Shown piece after piece: positions 1-7,698 of a stretch of DNA of 64,000 bases (position 1 is the first letter of the stretch; every line of letters starts with the position of its first letter). The position numbers were made by a program, and so were the translations under genes. The notes under the pieces were generated by a model. That model saw only the letters and a program-made list of their open reading frames with translations, had not been told where the DNA came from and did not search any database. The DNA lies in NCBI RefSeq assembly GCF_000196615.1, contig NC_014306.1:3038001-3102000 (forward strand). The letters run 5' to 3'. The stretch comes from Erwinia billingiae Eb661 (lineage in GTDB: Bacteria > Pseudomonadota > Gammaproteobacteria > Enterobacterales > Enterobacteriaceae).

Positions 1-98
1 GCGATTTTCTCTTCCGCGCTGGCGGTAGACGACAGCGCCCCAAACATCAACGTGCTCAGCACGCAGTAAGACAGGGAAATGCGGGATGGTAACTTCAT
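1..98 (-). CDS. Secreted protein, N-terminal fragment cut by the window edge
   Basis: Only the first 32 codons lie inside the window. They start at an ATG (96-98) and encode a typical Sec signal peptide: Lys-2 and Arg-6, a hydrophobic core, and a likely cleavage site after the T-A-S-A motif near residue 28. The mature part begins EEKI and then leaves the window. The gene lies downstream of the LysR regulator on the same strand, with about 250 bp between them. A periplasmic binding protein or a porin would fit the neighbourhood, but nothing visible decides this. Confidence 0.6.
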   Translation of the reverse strand, partial: MKLPSRISLSYCVLSTLMFGALSSTASAEEKI

Positions 99-269
99 TG
101 CTCCTCTCCTTATTGTTGCCGGAGAGAGGACAAGCAGACGCGGCTCAGCCTCCCAATCCGGCGCAAAATGAACCGCGAAATGGTTGCTGAGCAATGTCCC
201 GCGCACTGAGCTGCACTGACCGCTTCTACTCACGTTTAGCTATACAAAAACGGTGCCAACTTCACCGAT

Positions 270-301
270 CGCCATTCCACAGGGTTTGTCGGGGAATGGC
301 G
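270..301. repeat. 9-bp inverted repeat between LysR gene and the partial secreted gene
   Basis: CGCCATTCC (270-278) and GGAATGGCG (293-301) are perfect inverse copies with a 14-nt loop. They lie in the 250-bp gap downstream of the LysR gene. No T-run follows on either strand, so an intrinsic terminator is doubtful; an operator or an mRNA hairpin is equally possible. A GTTGCAAC palindrome abuts the right arm at 301-308. Nothing else is recognisable in this gap. Confidence 0.4.
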
Positions 302-349
302 TTGCAACATTTGATTCAAAGGAGAGCATCACGCACTAAACTGGTGCGA

Positions 350-1270
350 TTATTCCTCGCGGCCTGGTGCATCAATCTGGCTGAACAACACTTCCAGCTG
401 TTTCAACATCATCGATGCCGCCAGTGAAAGCTGTCGTGAAGGCGCCAGGCACAGCGACAAGGTGAAGGATTTTAACTGCGGATCGGTCAGCGGAATAAAG
501 GCCAGCTCTTCGCGGTCCACCTCATCCATGATGTCCAGCCAGCAGAGGATGCCAATGCCGATCTTCTCTTTGATCAACGAACGGATCATATGGATGTTAT
601 TGGACACCGCCACTTCTTTCACCATGCCGCCGTTATTATTCAGCAGCGCCTCGACCGGCCCGTAAAGCATCAGCGGGGCTGAGGGAATAATAAATGGATA
701 TTCAAGGCATTGATTAAAGCGCACCCCGCTTCTGCCCTCCAGAGGATGCCCTTTGGGCACCACAATCCCCAGGTTGATCTCGGCAAAAGCCTGCACCATC
801 AGCTCCTTCGAGCTTTGTGGGTTGAGCATAATGCCAAAGTCCGCATCCCCTGAAATCAGCGCCTGCTGAATATCGATATTGTTCATGGTGGTCAGCGTGA
901 AGGAGATGTTGGGATAGTCCTGATGCACTTTCTTCAGCATCGACGAGAAGAAATGTCGGTTAATGGCATCGATGGTGGCAATCCGCACGTGCCCGCGCCG
1001 TAAGCCGCGCAGGTCGTCGAGCTGTTCACGCACCCGGGAAAAGTCCTTCTTCCAGTTTTTGGCGGCATGCAGCAACAGCTCCCCCGCCGCCGTCAGCCGC
1101 AGCCCGGTGGGATGCCGTTCAAACAGCGGCATCGCCAGCTCTTTTTCCACCCGCAGGATTTGCCGGTCGATAGAGGACGCCGCAACGTGCAGGGTTTCTG
1201 ACGCCTTACGGAAGGATCCCAGACGCGCCACTTCGGTGAAATACAGCAGGAACTTTGAGAAGGCGAACAT
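350..1270 (-). CDS. LysR-family transcriptional regulator
   Basis: About 306 residues if the start is the ATG at 1268-1270 (MFAFSKFLLY), where LysR proteins usually begin. An upstream in-frame ATG would add 14 residues unlike the family. The N-terminal winged helix-turn-helix (about residues 3-62: FTEVARLGSFRKASETLHVAASSIDR, read in pieces) is followed by a periplasmic-binding-like effector domain. It is transcribed away from the reductase/amidohydrolase cluster that starts at 1417, the classic arrangement for a LysR activator of a catabolic operon. The effector is unknown; the natural guess is the substrate of that cluster or an intermediate. The start is uncertain because no strong ribosome site precedes it. 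Confidence 0.88.
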   Translation of the reverse strand: MFAFSKFLLYFTEVARLGSFRKASETLHVAASSIDRQILRVEKELAMPLFERHPTGLRLTAAGELLLHAAKNWKKDFSRVREQLDDLRGLRRGHVRIATIDAINRHFFSSMLKKVHQDYPNISFTLTTMNNIDIQQALISGDADFGIMLNPQSSKELMVQAFAEINLGIVVPKGHPLEGRSGVRFNQCLEYPFIIPSAPLMLYGPVEALLNNNGGMVKEVAVSNNIHMIRSLIKEKIGIGILCWLDIMDEVDREELAFIPLTDPQLKSFTLSLCLAPSRQLSLAASMMLKQLEVLFSQIDAPGREE

Positions 1271-1416
1271 AGGTGAGGTGCTCTCTTTTATGCAACGGGA
1301 CGTGCGAATCAAAGCTCTCGACGCAACGCAGTTATAGCAATAACGTAGCTTTCATTGCAACGGGAACAATCGTTTCATCACTCAAACAGAGTCCAGACTC
1401 GCTACGGTAAAAGAAC
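1271..1416. promoter_or_regulatory. Divergent regulatory region with a repeated decamer
   Basis: This 146-bp gap separates the LysR gene from the catabolic cluster and must hold both promoters. TGCAACGGGA occurs twice in the same orientation, at 1291-1300 and 1356-1365, 65 bp apart (about six helical turns), which suits a LysR tetramer that bends DNA. That this is the LysR operator is inference; I did not find a clear -35/-10 pair. Confidence 0.45.
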
Positions 1417-2385
1417 ATGAAAGACGCCGAAATAATCCCTGTCACGATCAAAGCAATTACTGAAAATGGCGCAGGAAACCGGTCATTGCAGTTAATTGCC
1501 CAGCGGGATTATGCGTTGCCAGGCTGGTTACCCGGCGCACATATCGACCTGTTTATTCCGGAGATTGGCCCGCGCCAGTATTCTCTTTGTGGCGAACACG
1601 GTGACGCGGAATATTATGAAATCTGCGTCAAGCTGGCCGAACTGTCCTCTGGCGGCTCGCAGCATATTCACCACCATTTTAAGCCTGGCGACAGCCTGAC
1701 GATTTCCGCACCGCGCAATCATTTTCCGTTACTGGACGCGCCGCGTTACCTGCTGATGGCAGGCGGCATTGGCATTACGCCGTTGCTGGCGATGGCGGAA
1801 GCCATCGCGCGTCAGGGCGGCGAATGTGAGCTGCATTACTATGTTTCGAACCCCGAACAAACCGCCTTCCTGCCGCGTCTGAGCGCGCAACCTCTCGCGG
1901 AGCGGGTGTTTTTTCATTATAGCGACGCAAACGATTCCCTGCGCCACAACACGCCGCTCGCCCTGACGCAATCCGACCCGCATACCCGAGTGATGGCCTG
2001 CGGACCGGATGGCTTTATTCAGCGGCTGCAGGACATTATGCAGCAGCATCACTGGCAGCCCGACCAGTTACATTTTGAGCGTTTCAGCAACCCGGAATTA
2101 GCGCGACAAGGTGGCAATACGGCATTTCATATTGAGCTGAGTTCCACCGGACAACGTTATCTGGTCAGTCCGGAGCAGACCATTGCTGAAGTCTTACTCA
2201 GTGCCAAAGTCGATATTATGCTTTCCTGCGAACAGGGTATTTGTGGCTCCTGTATTACCGACGTGATCGACGGCATTCCGGATCACCGGGATTGTGTGCT
2301 GACCAATGAAGAAAAGGCCGACAACAGCCAGATAACGGTGTGCTGTTCCCGCGCCAAATCCCCTGTTCTGGTCCTCGACCTGTGA
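1417..2385 (+). CDS. Phthalate-dioxygenase-reductase-type oxidoreductase (flavin + 2Fe-2S)
   Basis: A 322-residue electron-transfer protein of the VanB/phthalate dioxygenase reductase family. The order is flavin-binding barrel (RQYSL at 53-57), NAD(P)H domain (GGIGITP at 116-122, CGPDGF at 195-200), and C-terminal plant-type ferredoxin with C271, C276, C279 and C309 as iron-sulfur ligands. Such proteins pass electrons from NADH to a Rieske oxygenase that hydroxylates or demethylates aromatic or N-heterocyclic rings. No oxygenase subunit is encoded in the window, so the partner is elsewhere or the protein serves another acceptor. It is the first gene of a one-direction cluster facing the LysR regulator. 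The next gene overlaps its stop codon. Confidence 0.9.
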   Translation: MKDAEIIPVTIKAITENGAGNRSLQLIAQRDYALPGWLPGAHIDLFIPEIGPRQYSLCGEHGDAEYYEICVKLAELSSGGSQHIHHHFKPGDSLTISAPRNHFPLLDAPRYLLMAGGIGITPLLAMAEAIARQGGECELHYYVSNPEQTAFLPRLSAQPLAERVFFHYSDANDSLRHNTPLALTQSDPHTRVMACGPDGFIQRLQDIMQQHHWQPDQLHFERFSNPELARQGGNTAFHIELSSTGQRYLVSPEQTIAEVLLSAKVDIMLSCEQGICGSCITDVIDGIPDHRDCVLTNEEKADNSQITVCCSRAKSPVLVLDL

Positions 2386-3671
2386 GGCTGACGACGCGCC
2401 CGACTCCACCCGGCTCGCTACTGGCCGGCGTTGCCAACGTCCGTTTACCGGCGTGGCTGCTGCCCGCCGACTGGCCGCAGCTGCAGGGTGAACCCGTCAC
2501 GGCGGATATCCGTTTTGCCGACGGCAGGATCGCCTCGCTAACCCCTGCACAGCCCGACCAGCCAGATTTGTGGGACCTTCAGGGCACGCTGGCCCTACCG
2601 GGCCTGATTGAACCGCACGCGCATCTGGATAAAACCTTCACCATTGGCCGCAGTCGCCCAGCCCGACCGGGTCTGTTAGCGGCGATTGAAACCCTGCACC
2701 AGGATCGCCAGCACTGGACCGCTGCGGATCTGCACCAGCGCGCGGCGCAGGGCCTGGCCTGGGCGGCGTCCCACGGCGTCAGCCTGTTACGCAGCCATAT
2801 CGACTGGTTTGAACCGACGCCACCGCTTGCCTGGCATGAACTGGCGACCCTTCACCAGCCTGGCGTCACGCTGCAACGCGTGGCGCTGGCCCCGCTCGGC
2901 TTTTTCGCCGATGCGGATGCCGCAGACCGTATTGCCCGCGCGGTGGCGCAAAGCGGTGAACACTGCCTGTTAGGCGGATTCGTTCACTCCTCCAACTGGG
3001 ATCCGGCCGCGATGGCCAACCTGATGCACAGCGCCGCCCGCTGGGGGCTGGATGTGGATTTGCATATCGACGAAGAGCTGAGCGAGACCGCCAACGGGCT
3101 GGTCTGGCTGACTGACTTCCTCAGCGAAAACGCCTTTAGCGGGCATATCTGCTGCAGCCACGGCTGCGCGCTGGCGTCCGGCAGTGAGCAGCAGGCTAAA
3201 GCCGTGCTCAGCGAATTAGCTAAACATCGCGTCACCCTGATCGCCCTCCCGATGACCAACCTGCTGTTGCAGGACGCTGTTGTCGGCCAGACGCCGCGCC
3301 AGCGCGGGATCACCCTGGTGAAAGAGGCGCAGGCCGCCGGCATTCCGGTGATGCTCGGGTGCGACAACGTGCAGGATGCCTTTTGCCCCGCGGGCAGCTA
3401 TGACCCGCTGGATACCCTGAGCTGCGGGCTGTTTGCCCTGCAGCTGGATAGAGTGTTTGACCAGCAGTCCCAGCTGATCTGTTCTGCTGCTGCGCTGACC
3501 GGTACGGCAAACGACTTACCGCTGGCGGTGGGTAGCCCCGCCAGCCTGGTGCTTTTCCCGGGAAGCGATAGCGTAACCTGGCCTTTAAACAGTGCGGCTC
3601 GCGTGGTGATCCACCACGGCAAGCTGACCTTTCAACGAACGTGGAATGCGGAGTGCTGTTATGAGTCTTGA
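2382..3671 (+). CDS. Amidohydrolase, cytosine-deaminase-like
   Basis: About 429 residues if translation starts at the GTG 2382-2384, which overlaps the previous stop (GTGA); a longer GTG start at 2340 is possible but adds unlikely sequence. The amidohydrolase signature EPHAHLDKTF lies near residue 77, with later metal and active-site elements in HIDEEL, CCSHGCAL and GCDNVQDAFCP, all typical of the CodA/ammelide hydrolase branch. These zinc or iron enzymes deaminate or open pyrimidine- and triazine-like rings. The real substrate is unknown. It sits between a ring-oxygenase-type reductase and a RidA/creatininase pair, which supports attack on a cyclic C-N compound. Its 3' end overlaps the next gene by 11 bp. 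Confidence 0.85.
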   Translation: MRLTTRPTPPGSLLAGVANVRLPAWLLPADWPQLQGEPVTADIRFADGRIASLTPAQPDQPDLWDLQGTLALPGLIEPHAHLDKTFTIGRSRPARPGLLAAIETLHQDRQHWTAADLHQRAAQGLAWAASHGVSLLRSHIDWFEPTPPLAWHELATLHQPGVTLQRVALAPLGFFADADAADRIARAVAQSGEHCLLGGFVHSSNWDPAAMANLMHSAARWGLDVDLHIDEELSETANGLVWLTDFLSENAFSGHICCSHGCALASGSEQQAKAVLSELAKHRVTLIALPMTNLLLQDAVVGQTPRQRGITLVKEAQAAGIPVMLGCDNVQDAFCPAGSYDPLDTLSCGLFALQLDRVFDQQSQLICSAAALTGTANDLPLAVGSPASLVLFPGSDSVTWPLNSAARVVIHHGKLTFQRTWNAECCYES

Positions 3672-4131
3672 AGCCGGAGCGGGCAAGCCGCTCGCCAAAT
3701 ATGCCGCCTGGCGTCGCGCGGGAGATTTTATCTTTCTGTCCGGCATTATTCCGGTCAATCCGCAGAGCGCCACCATCGTGCGCGGCTTTCAGGATATTCC
3801 GGCCGATGCCCGCCTGTTGCTCGGTGAAACCGGCGAATTCTCGACCGATGCCAAACAAGGCCCGATTCTTGCACAGAGTTGGTACGTGCTGGAAAGCATC
3901 CGCCGCACCATTGAAGAGGCCGGTGGCGAGATGAGTGACGTGATCAAGCTGGTGCAGTATTTCCGCAACCTCGATCACTTCCCGTATTACAGCCAGGTGC
4001 GAAAACTGTTTTATCCCGGTCAGCCGCCCGTTTCCACCGTGGTGCAGGTCAGCGAGATGCTGCCAGGTGCCGAGGTACTGATTGAAGTTGAGGCCACCGC
4101 GTGGCTACCCCAATCCCGCTTAACGCAATAA
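3661..4131 (+). CDS. RidA/YjgF-family protein
   Basis: 156 residues from the ATG at 3661, which overlaps the end of the amidohydrolase; a start 15 bp earlier is possible. The fold is recognised from FIFLSGIIPV near the start, VLESIRRTIEEAG in the middle and the C-terminal PPVSTVVQV...LIEVEATAW, where RidA proteins bind carboxylated imines. RidA enzymes hydrolyse enamine/imine intermediates or, in catabolic clusters, deaminate pathway intermediates such as aminoacrylate or aminomuconate. At 156 residues it is a little longer than housekeeping RidA (about 128), with an insert around residues 40-65. Its place between two amide/imine hydrolases suggests a dedicated catabolic deaminase rather than general imine repair. 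Confidence 0.85.
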   Translation: MSLEAGAGKPLAKYAAWRRAGDFIFLSGIIPVNPQSATIVRGFQDIPADARLLLGETGEFSTDAKQGPILAQSWYVLESIRRTIEEAGGEMSDVIKLVQYFRNLDHFPYYSQVRKLFYPGQPPVSTVVQVSEMLPGAEVLIEVEATAWLPQSRLTQ

Positions 4132-4152
4132 TGTCGGACAACGAGGCACAGT

Positions 4153-5034
4153 ATGATTAACGGTTATATTCCCGCAGCCCGCTTCCTCCCTTTCCTTAGC
4201 TGGCCGGCGATTGCTGCCCTGCCGGACAAAGCCAATACCGTGATCGTATTGCCGACTGGCGCCATAGAGCAACATGGCCCGCATCTGCCCTGCTCCGTGG
4301 ACAGCGTGATCTCGTCCGGCGTGGCAGGCCACGCGCTGGCCCGTTTGCCAAAAGCGATCCCGGCGTTCGCCATTCCGCCGATCACCTACGGCAAGTCGGA
4401 CGAGCATCTGAATTTCCCCGGCACCCTGACCTTAACCGGCGACACGCTGCTGCAAACCATTCTGGAAATTGCCGAATCGGTGTATCGCGCAGGCTTCCGC
4501 AAGCTGTTGATGATTAACGGCCACGGCGGACAGCCGCAGGTATTGCAGATGGCCTCACGCGAGATGCGTCTGCGCCATGGCGACATGATTATGATCCCGC
4601 ATGACGTGTTCCGCGTGCCGAACGTGGAGAACCAGTATCTCAGCGCGCAGGAGCAAAAAATGGCGATGCACGCGGGCCACAGTGAAACGGCGGTGATGCT
4701 GGCGCTGGCCCCGGAGTGCGTCCATATGGAGCATGCGGTGGTGAACTATCCTCCTGAATTCCCCTGCCCGACGCTGTCCAGCAGCCGTCCGGCGGCCGCC
4801 TGGGCCTCATACGACTTTGGTCCCAGCGGCGTGATTGGCGACCCGACGCAGGCCACCGTTGAGCAGGGCCACGCCATCCTCGACTCGCTCGCCGCCAGCT
4901 GGGCGCAGGCCATTACCGAAATCCATCAAATGGAATGGAAAGCACGCAGTGAACCCACCTGGGGAAAACACCACTGGAATGGCTTTGTGCAGACCTCTTT
5001 TACGCCACCTTCGTCTTCTTTTGCCTCTGAATAA
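4153..5034 (+). CDS. Creatininase-family amidohydrolase
   Basis: 293 residues. The metal-binding pattern of creatininases is complete: E39 and H41 in PTGAIEQHGPHLP, D50, H124 in NGHGG, and H176/E178 in GHSETA. Creatininase opens cyclic creatinine to creatine using two metal ions; relatives hydrolyse other cyclic amides or formamide-type intermediates. The gene lies 21 bp after RidA and 13 bp before the ABC binding-protein gene, so co-transcription is likely. Creatinine itself is one possible substrate of the cluster, but no creatinase or sarcosine oxidase gene is nearby, which argues against a plain creatinine pathway. Substrate undetermined. Confidence 0.85.
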   Translation: MINGYIPAARFLPFLSWPAIAALPDKANTVIVLPTGAIEQHGPHLPCSVDSVISSGVAGHALARLPKAIPAFAIPPITYGKSDEHLNFPGTLTLTGDTLLQTILEIAESVYRAGFRKLLMINGHGGQPQVLQMASREMRLRHGDMIMIPHDVFRVPNVENQYLSAQEQKMAMHAGHSETAVMLALAPECVHMEHAVVNYPPEFPCPTLSSSRPAAAWASYDFGPSGVIGDPTQATVEQGHAILDSLAASWAQAITEIHQMEWKARSEPTWGKHHWNGFVQTSFTPPSSSFASE

Positions 5035-5047
5035 AGGATTTCCCGTG

Positions 5048-6031
5048 ATGAATAACATGCGCAAAACCACCCATAGCCTGATTGCCCTGATGCTGGCCGG
5101 AACCTCTTTTTCCACCCTGGCAGAAGAAAAATTCACCTTCCTTACCAACTGGTACGCTCAGGCAGAACACGGCGGCTTTTATCAGGCGCAGGCCAAAGGG
5201 TTGTACAAAAATGCCGGGCTGGACGTCAGCATCAAGATGGGCGGCCCGCAGGTCAATGTGATGCAGCTGATGGCCGCCGGCCAGGCGGACTGTACGCTGG
5301 GCGACAACGGTCAGGCGCTGGAGACCTGGCAGGCCGGTGTGCATGCGATGACCGTCGCGACGGTGTTCCAGCACTCGCCAACGGTGTTTATCAGCCATGA
5401 CAAGGTCAGCAAAGGCGAGGAATTAAAAGATAAAACCTTCCTGCTGGCCACCGAGGCCTATACCTCGTTCTGGCCATGGGCTAAAAGCAATCTGGGCCTG
5501 GCCAACGCCAAAATTCGTCCTTACACCTTCAGCGTGCAGCCTTTCCTCGCGGACAATAATTTAGTCCAGCAGGGCTACGTCACCTCCGAGCCGTTCTCGG
5601 TGCAAAAAGGCGGCAAGCCATTCTACGTCTACCCGCTCAGCGACTGGGGCTACCCGCCGTACGGCAACTCGATTATCTGTATGGCCGACACGGTGAAAAA
5701 TCACCCGACGGCGGTCGCGGCCTTTATTAAGGCGTCGATGGAAGGCTGGAAAGAGTATCTGCAGGACCCGACCGCCGGCAACGTGCTGATCACCAAGGCC
5801 AACCCGCGAATGGGTGCCGATCAAATTGCCTTTGGCATCGCGCAGATGAAGAAATATGAGCTGGTGACCGGCGGCGACGCACAAACCGGCGGCATTGGCA
5901 TCATCACCGAACCGCGTCTGAAAGAGACCTGGGATATGTTGGTGAAAAACAAACTGATCGCCGCCGATAAAGTGCCGTTTGAACAGACCTATACCCTCGA
6001 CCTGATTAAAGACGCGAAGGTTATGCCATGA
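5048..6031 (+). CDS. ABC transporter substrate-binding protein, NMT1/THI5-like
   Basis: 327 residues from the ATG at 5048, preceded by AAAGGATT. The long upstream reading frame overlaps the previous gene and is not real coding. Residues 1-24 are a Sec signal peptide ending near S-T-L-A. The mature protein begins with the NMT1/THI5/SsuA pattern (FTFLTNWYAQAEHGGFYQA). Family members bind pyrimidines, sulfonates, nitrate or riboflavin-like ligands in the periplasm. The last codons overlap the ATPase gene (ATGA). It resembles, without matching, ThiY encoded 8 kb away, so a pyrimidine-like cargo is a reasonable guess for the whole cluster. Confidence 0.88.
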   Translation: MNNMRKTTHSLIALMLAGTSFSTLAEEKFTFLTNWYAQAEHGGFYQAQAKGLYKNAGLDVSIKMGGPQVNVMQLMAAGQADCTLGDNGQALETWQAGVHAMTVATVFQHSPTVFISHDKVSKGEELKDKTFLLATEAYTSFWPWAKSNLGLANAKIRPYTFSVQPFLADNNLVQQGYVTSEPFSVQKGGKPFYVYPLSDWGYPPYGNSIICMADTVKNHPTAVAAFIKASMEGWKEYLQDPTAGNVLITKANPRMGADQIAFGIAQMKKYELVTGGDAQTGGIGIITEPRLKETWDMLVKNKLIAADKVPFEQTYTLDLIKDAKVMP

Positions 6032-6855
6032 ATTCAGCCCCTAAACTGACCGTGATGAGTGAGGTGCGCGCGCCCAGCGCGCCGCCGCAGCCCGCCATTG
6101 AGGTGCTGTCGGCGGAGAAGATCTACAGCAACGGCACCCGCGCGTTATTGCCGGTCAATCTGACCATCAACCAGGGTGAATTTATCACCCTGCTTGGCCC
6201 CTCTGGCTGCGGCAAAAGTACGCTGCTGAAGATGGTGGCCGGGCTGATTGAACCGACCGACGGCAAGCTGATGTTGTGGCGGCGTGACAGCCGTGAAAAG
6301 GCGCAGGAGCCGCTGTCGTTTGTCTTCCAGGAAGCGACGCTGATGCCGTGGTGCAACGTGCATAACAACGTGCGCCTGCCGCTCGATCTGGCCGGCGTGC
6401 CGCGCGCAGAAGCCAACACCCGCGTCAGTGAAGCGCTGGAGCTGGTGGGGCTGGGCAAGTTTGCCAAAGTCCTGCCGCGAGAGCTGTCCGGCGGCATGCA
6501 GATGCGCGTGTCGATTGCGCGCGGGCTGGTCACACGGCCTAAGCTGCTGCTGATGGACGAACCGTTCGGCGCACTCGACGAAATCACCCGTAACAAGCTG
6601 GACAGCGATCTGCTGCGTCTGTGGCGCGAACAGGGCCTGACGGTGGTGTTCGTCACCCACTCCATTCACGAAGCGGTGTTTCTGTCGCAGCGGGTGATCA
6701 TGATGGCGGCACGGCCTGGCCGTGTGGTGGAGGATATCGCGATTACCGAACCCTTCCCGCGCAGTGAAGACTTCCGCGTCAGCCCGGCATTTTCGGTTTA
6801 TGCCAAACGCCTGCAGGACAGCCTTCTGCAAGCCAGCCAGTCAGGAAAGGAGTAA
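6028..6855 (+). CDS. ABC transporter ATP-binding protein (SsuB/TauB type)
   Basis: 275 residues with a complete nucleotide-binding domain: Walker A GPSGCGKST at about 57-65, Q-loop FVFQEATLMPW, signature LSGGMQMRVSIARG, Walker B LLLMDEPFGALDE and the switch histidine in VFVTHS. About 25 residues of variable sequence precede the domain. It powers import through the permease encoded 3 bp downstream, with the binding protein encoded just upstream. Spacing and order (binding protein, ATPase, permease) are those of sulfonate/nitrate/pyrimidine importers. Confidence 0.92.
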   Translation: MNSAPKLTVMSEVRAPSAPPQPAIEVLSAEKIYSNGTRALLPVNLTINQGEFITLLGPSGCGKSTLLKMVAGLIEPTDGKLMLWRRDSREKAQEPLSFVFQEATLMPWCNVHNNVRLPLDLAGVPRAEANTRVSEALELVGLGKFAKVLPRELSGGMQMRVSIARGLVTRPKLLLMDEPFGALDEITRNKLDSDLLRLWREQGLTVVFVTHSIHEAVFLSQRVIMMAARPGRVVEDIAITEPFPRSEDFRVSPAFSVYAKRLQDSLLQASQSGKE

Positions 6856-6858
6856 GCC

Positions 6859-7674
6859 ATGCAGACGCAACGATCAACGCCCTGGGCCAGCAACCCGACC
6901 TTCCGTAAAATCCTCTACCCGGCGGTGGTCGCCGTAGTGGTGATCCTGCTGTGGCAGGGCTGGGTCAGCTATTTCAAAATCCCGCAGTTCCTCGTGCCGT
7001 CGCCGGTGGTGATGCTGCAAAGCCTGTGGACCAACTTTGGTTCGCTGATGATGTCGCTGCTGTTCACGCTGAAAATCACCCTGATCTCCTTTGTGCTGTC
7101 GATCGTCATCGGCTGCGCGGTGGCCTTTGTGCTGGTGCAGAACCGCTTTGTTGAAACGGCGCTGTTCCCGTACATCGTGTTTCTGCAGGTGACGCCGATT
7201 GTGGCGATCGCGCCGCTGATCATCATCTGGGTGAAAGACACCACGCTGTCGTTAGTGGTCTGCTCGACGCTGATGGCGGTGTTCCCGATCATTTCCAACA
7301 CCACCCAGGGGTTACGCAGCGTGTCGCCGGGCCTGCTGAGCTATTTCCAGCTGAGCCATGCCAGCCGCCTGCAAATCCTGGTGCGCCTGCGCATTCCCTC
7401 TGCCCTGCCGTACTTTTTCGGCGCGCTGCGCATCTCCAGCGGACTGTCGCTGATCGGCGCGGTAGTGGCCGAGTTTGTGGCGGGCACCGGTGGCAACAAC
7501 ACCGGGCTGGCCTATCAGATTTTACAGGCAGGTTATCAGCTGGATATTCCGCTGATGTTTGCCGCGCTGCTGTTGATTTCGTTAACCGGGATCGCGCTGT
7601 TTGGCGTGATGTCGTGGATTTCCCGGCGCGCCCTCAGCGCCTGGCATGAAAGCGAAGCCGTGCAATCTCACTAA
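6859..7674 (+). CDS. ABC transporter permease (SsuC/TauC type)
   Basis: 271 residues with about six hydrophobic segments; the first spans roughly residues 18-34 (YPAVVAVVVILLW). The cytoplasmic coupling loop with the EAA-like pattern lies around RLQILVRLRIPSALPYFFGALR, followed by the usual glycine-rich stretch. It is the membrane channel of the importer made with the two preceding genes; one gene suffices because the permease acts as a homodimer. The start codon is 3 bp after the ATPase stop, with GGAG in front. Confidence 0.9.
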   Translation: MQTQRSTPWASNPTFRKILYPAVVAVVVILLWQGWVSYFKIPQFLVPSPVVMLQSLWTNFGSLMMSLLFTLKITLISFVLSIVIGCAVAFVLVQNRFVETALFPYIVFLQVTPIVAIAPLIIIWVKDTTLSLVVCSTLMAVFPIISNTTQGLRSVSPGLLSYFQLSHASRLQILVRLRIPSALPYFFGALRISSGLSLIGAVVAEFVAGTGGNNTGLAYQILQAGYQLDIPLMFAALLLISLTGIALFGVMSWISRRALSAWHESEAVQSH

Positions 7675-7698
7675 TTTAATGACCCTTTTGCCGACAGG

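Noticed and set aside
2255..2500. Long minus-strand frames within the catabolic genes
   Set aside because: High G+C codon bias makes antisense frames common here; none shows a motif, and all overlap intact enzymes.
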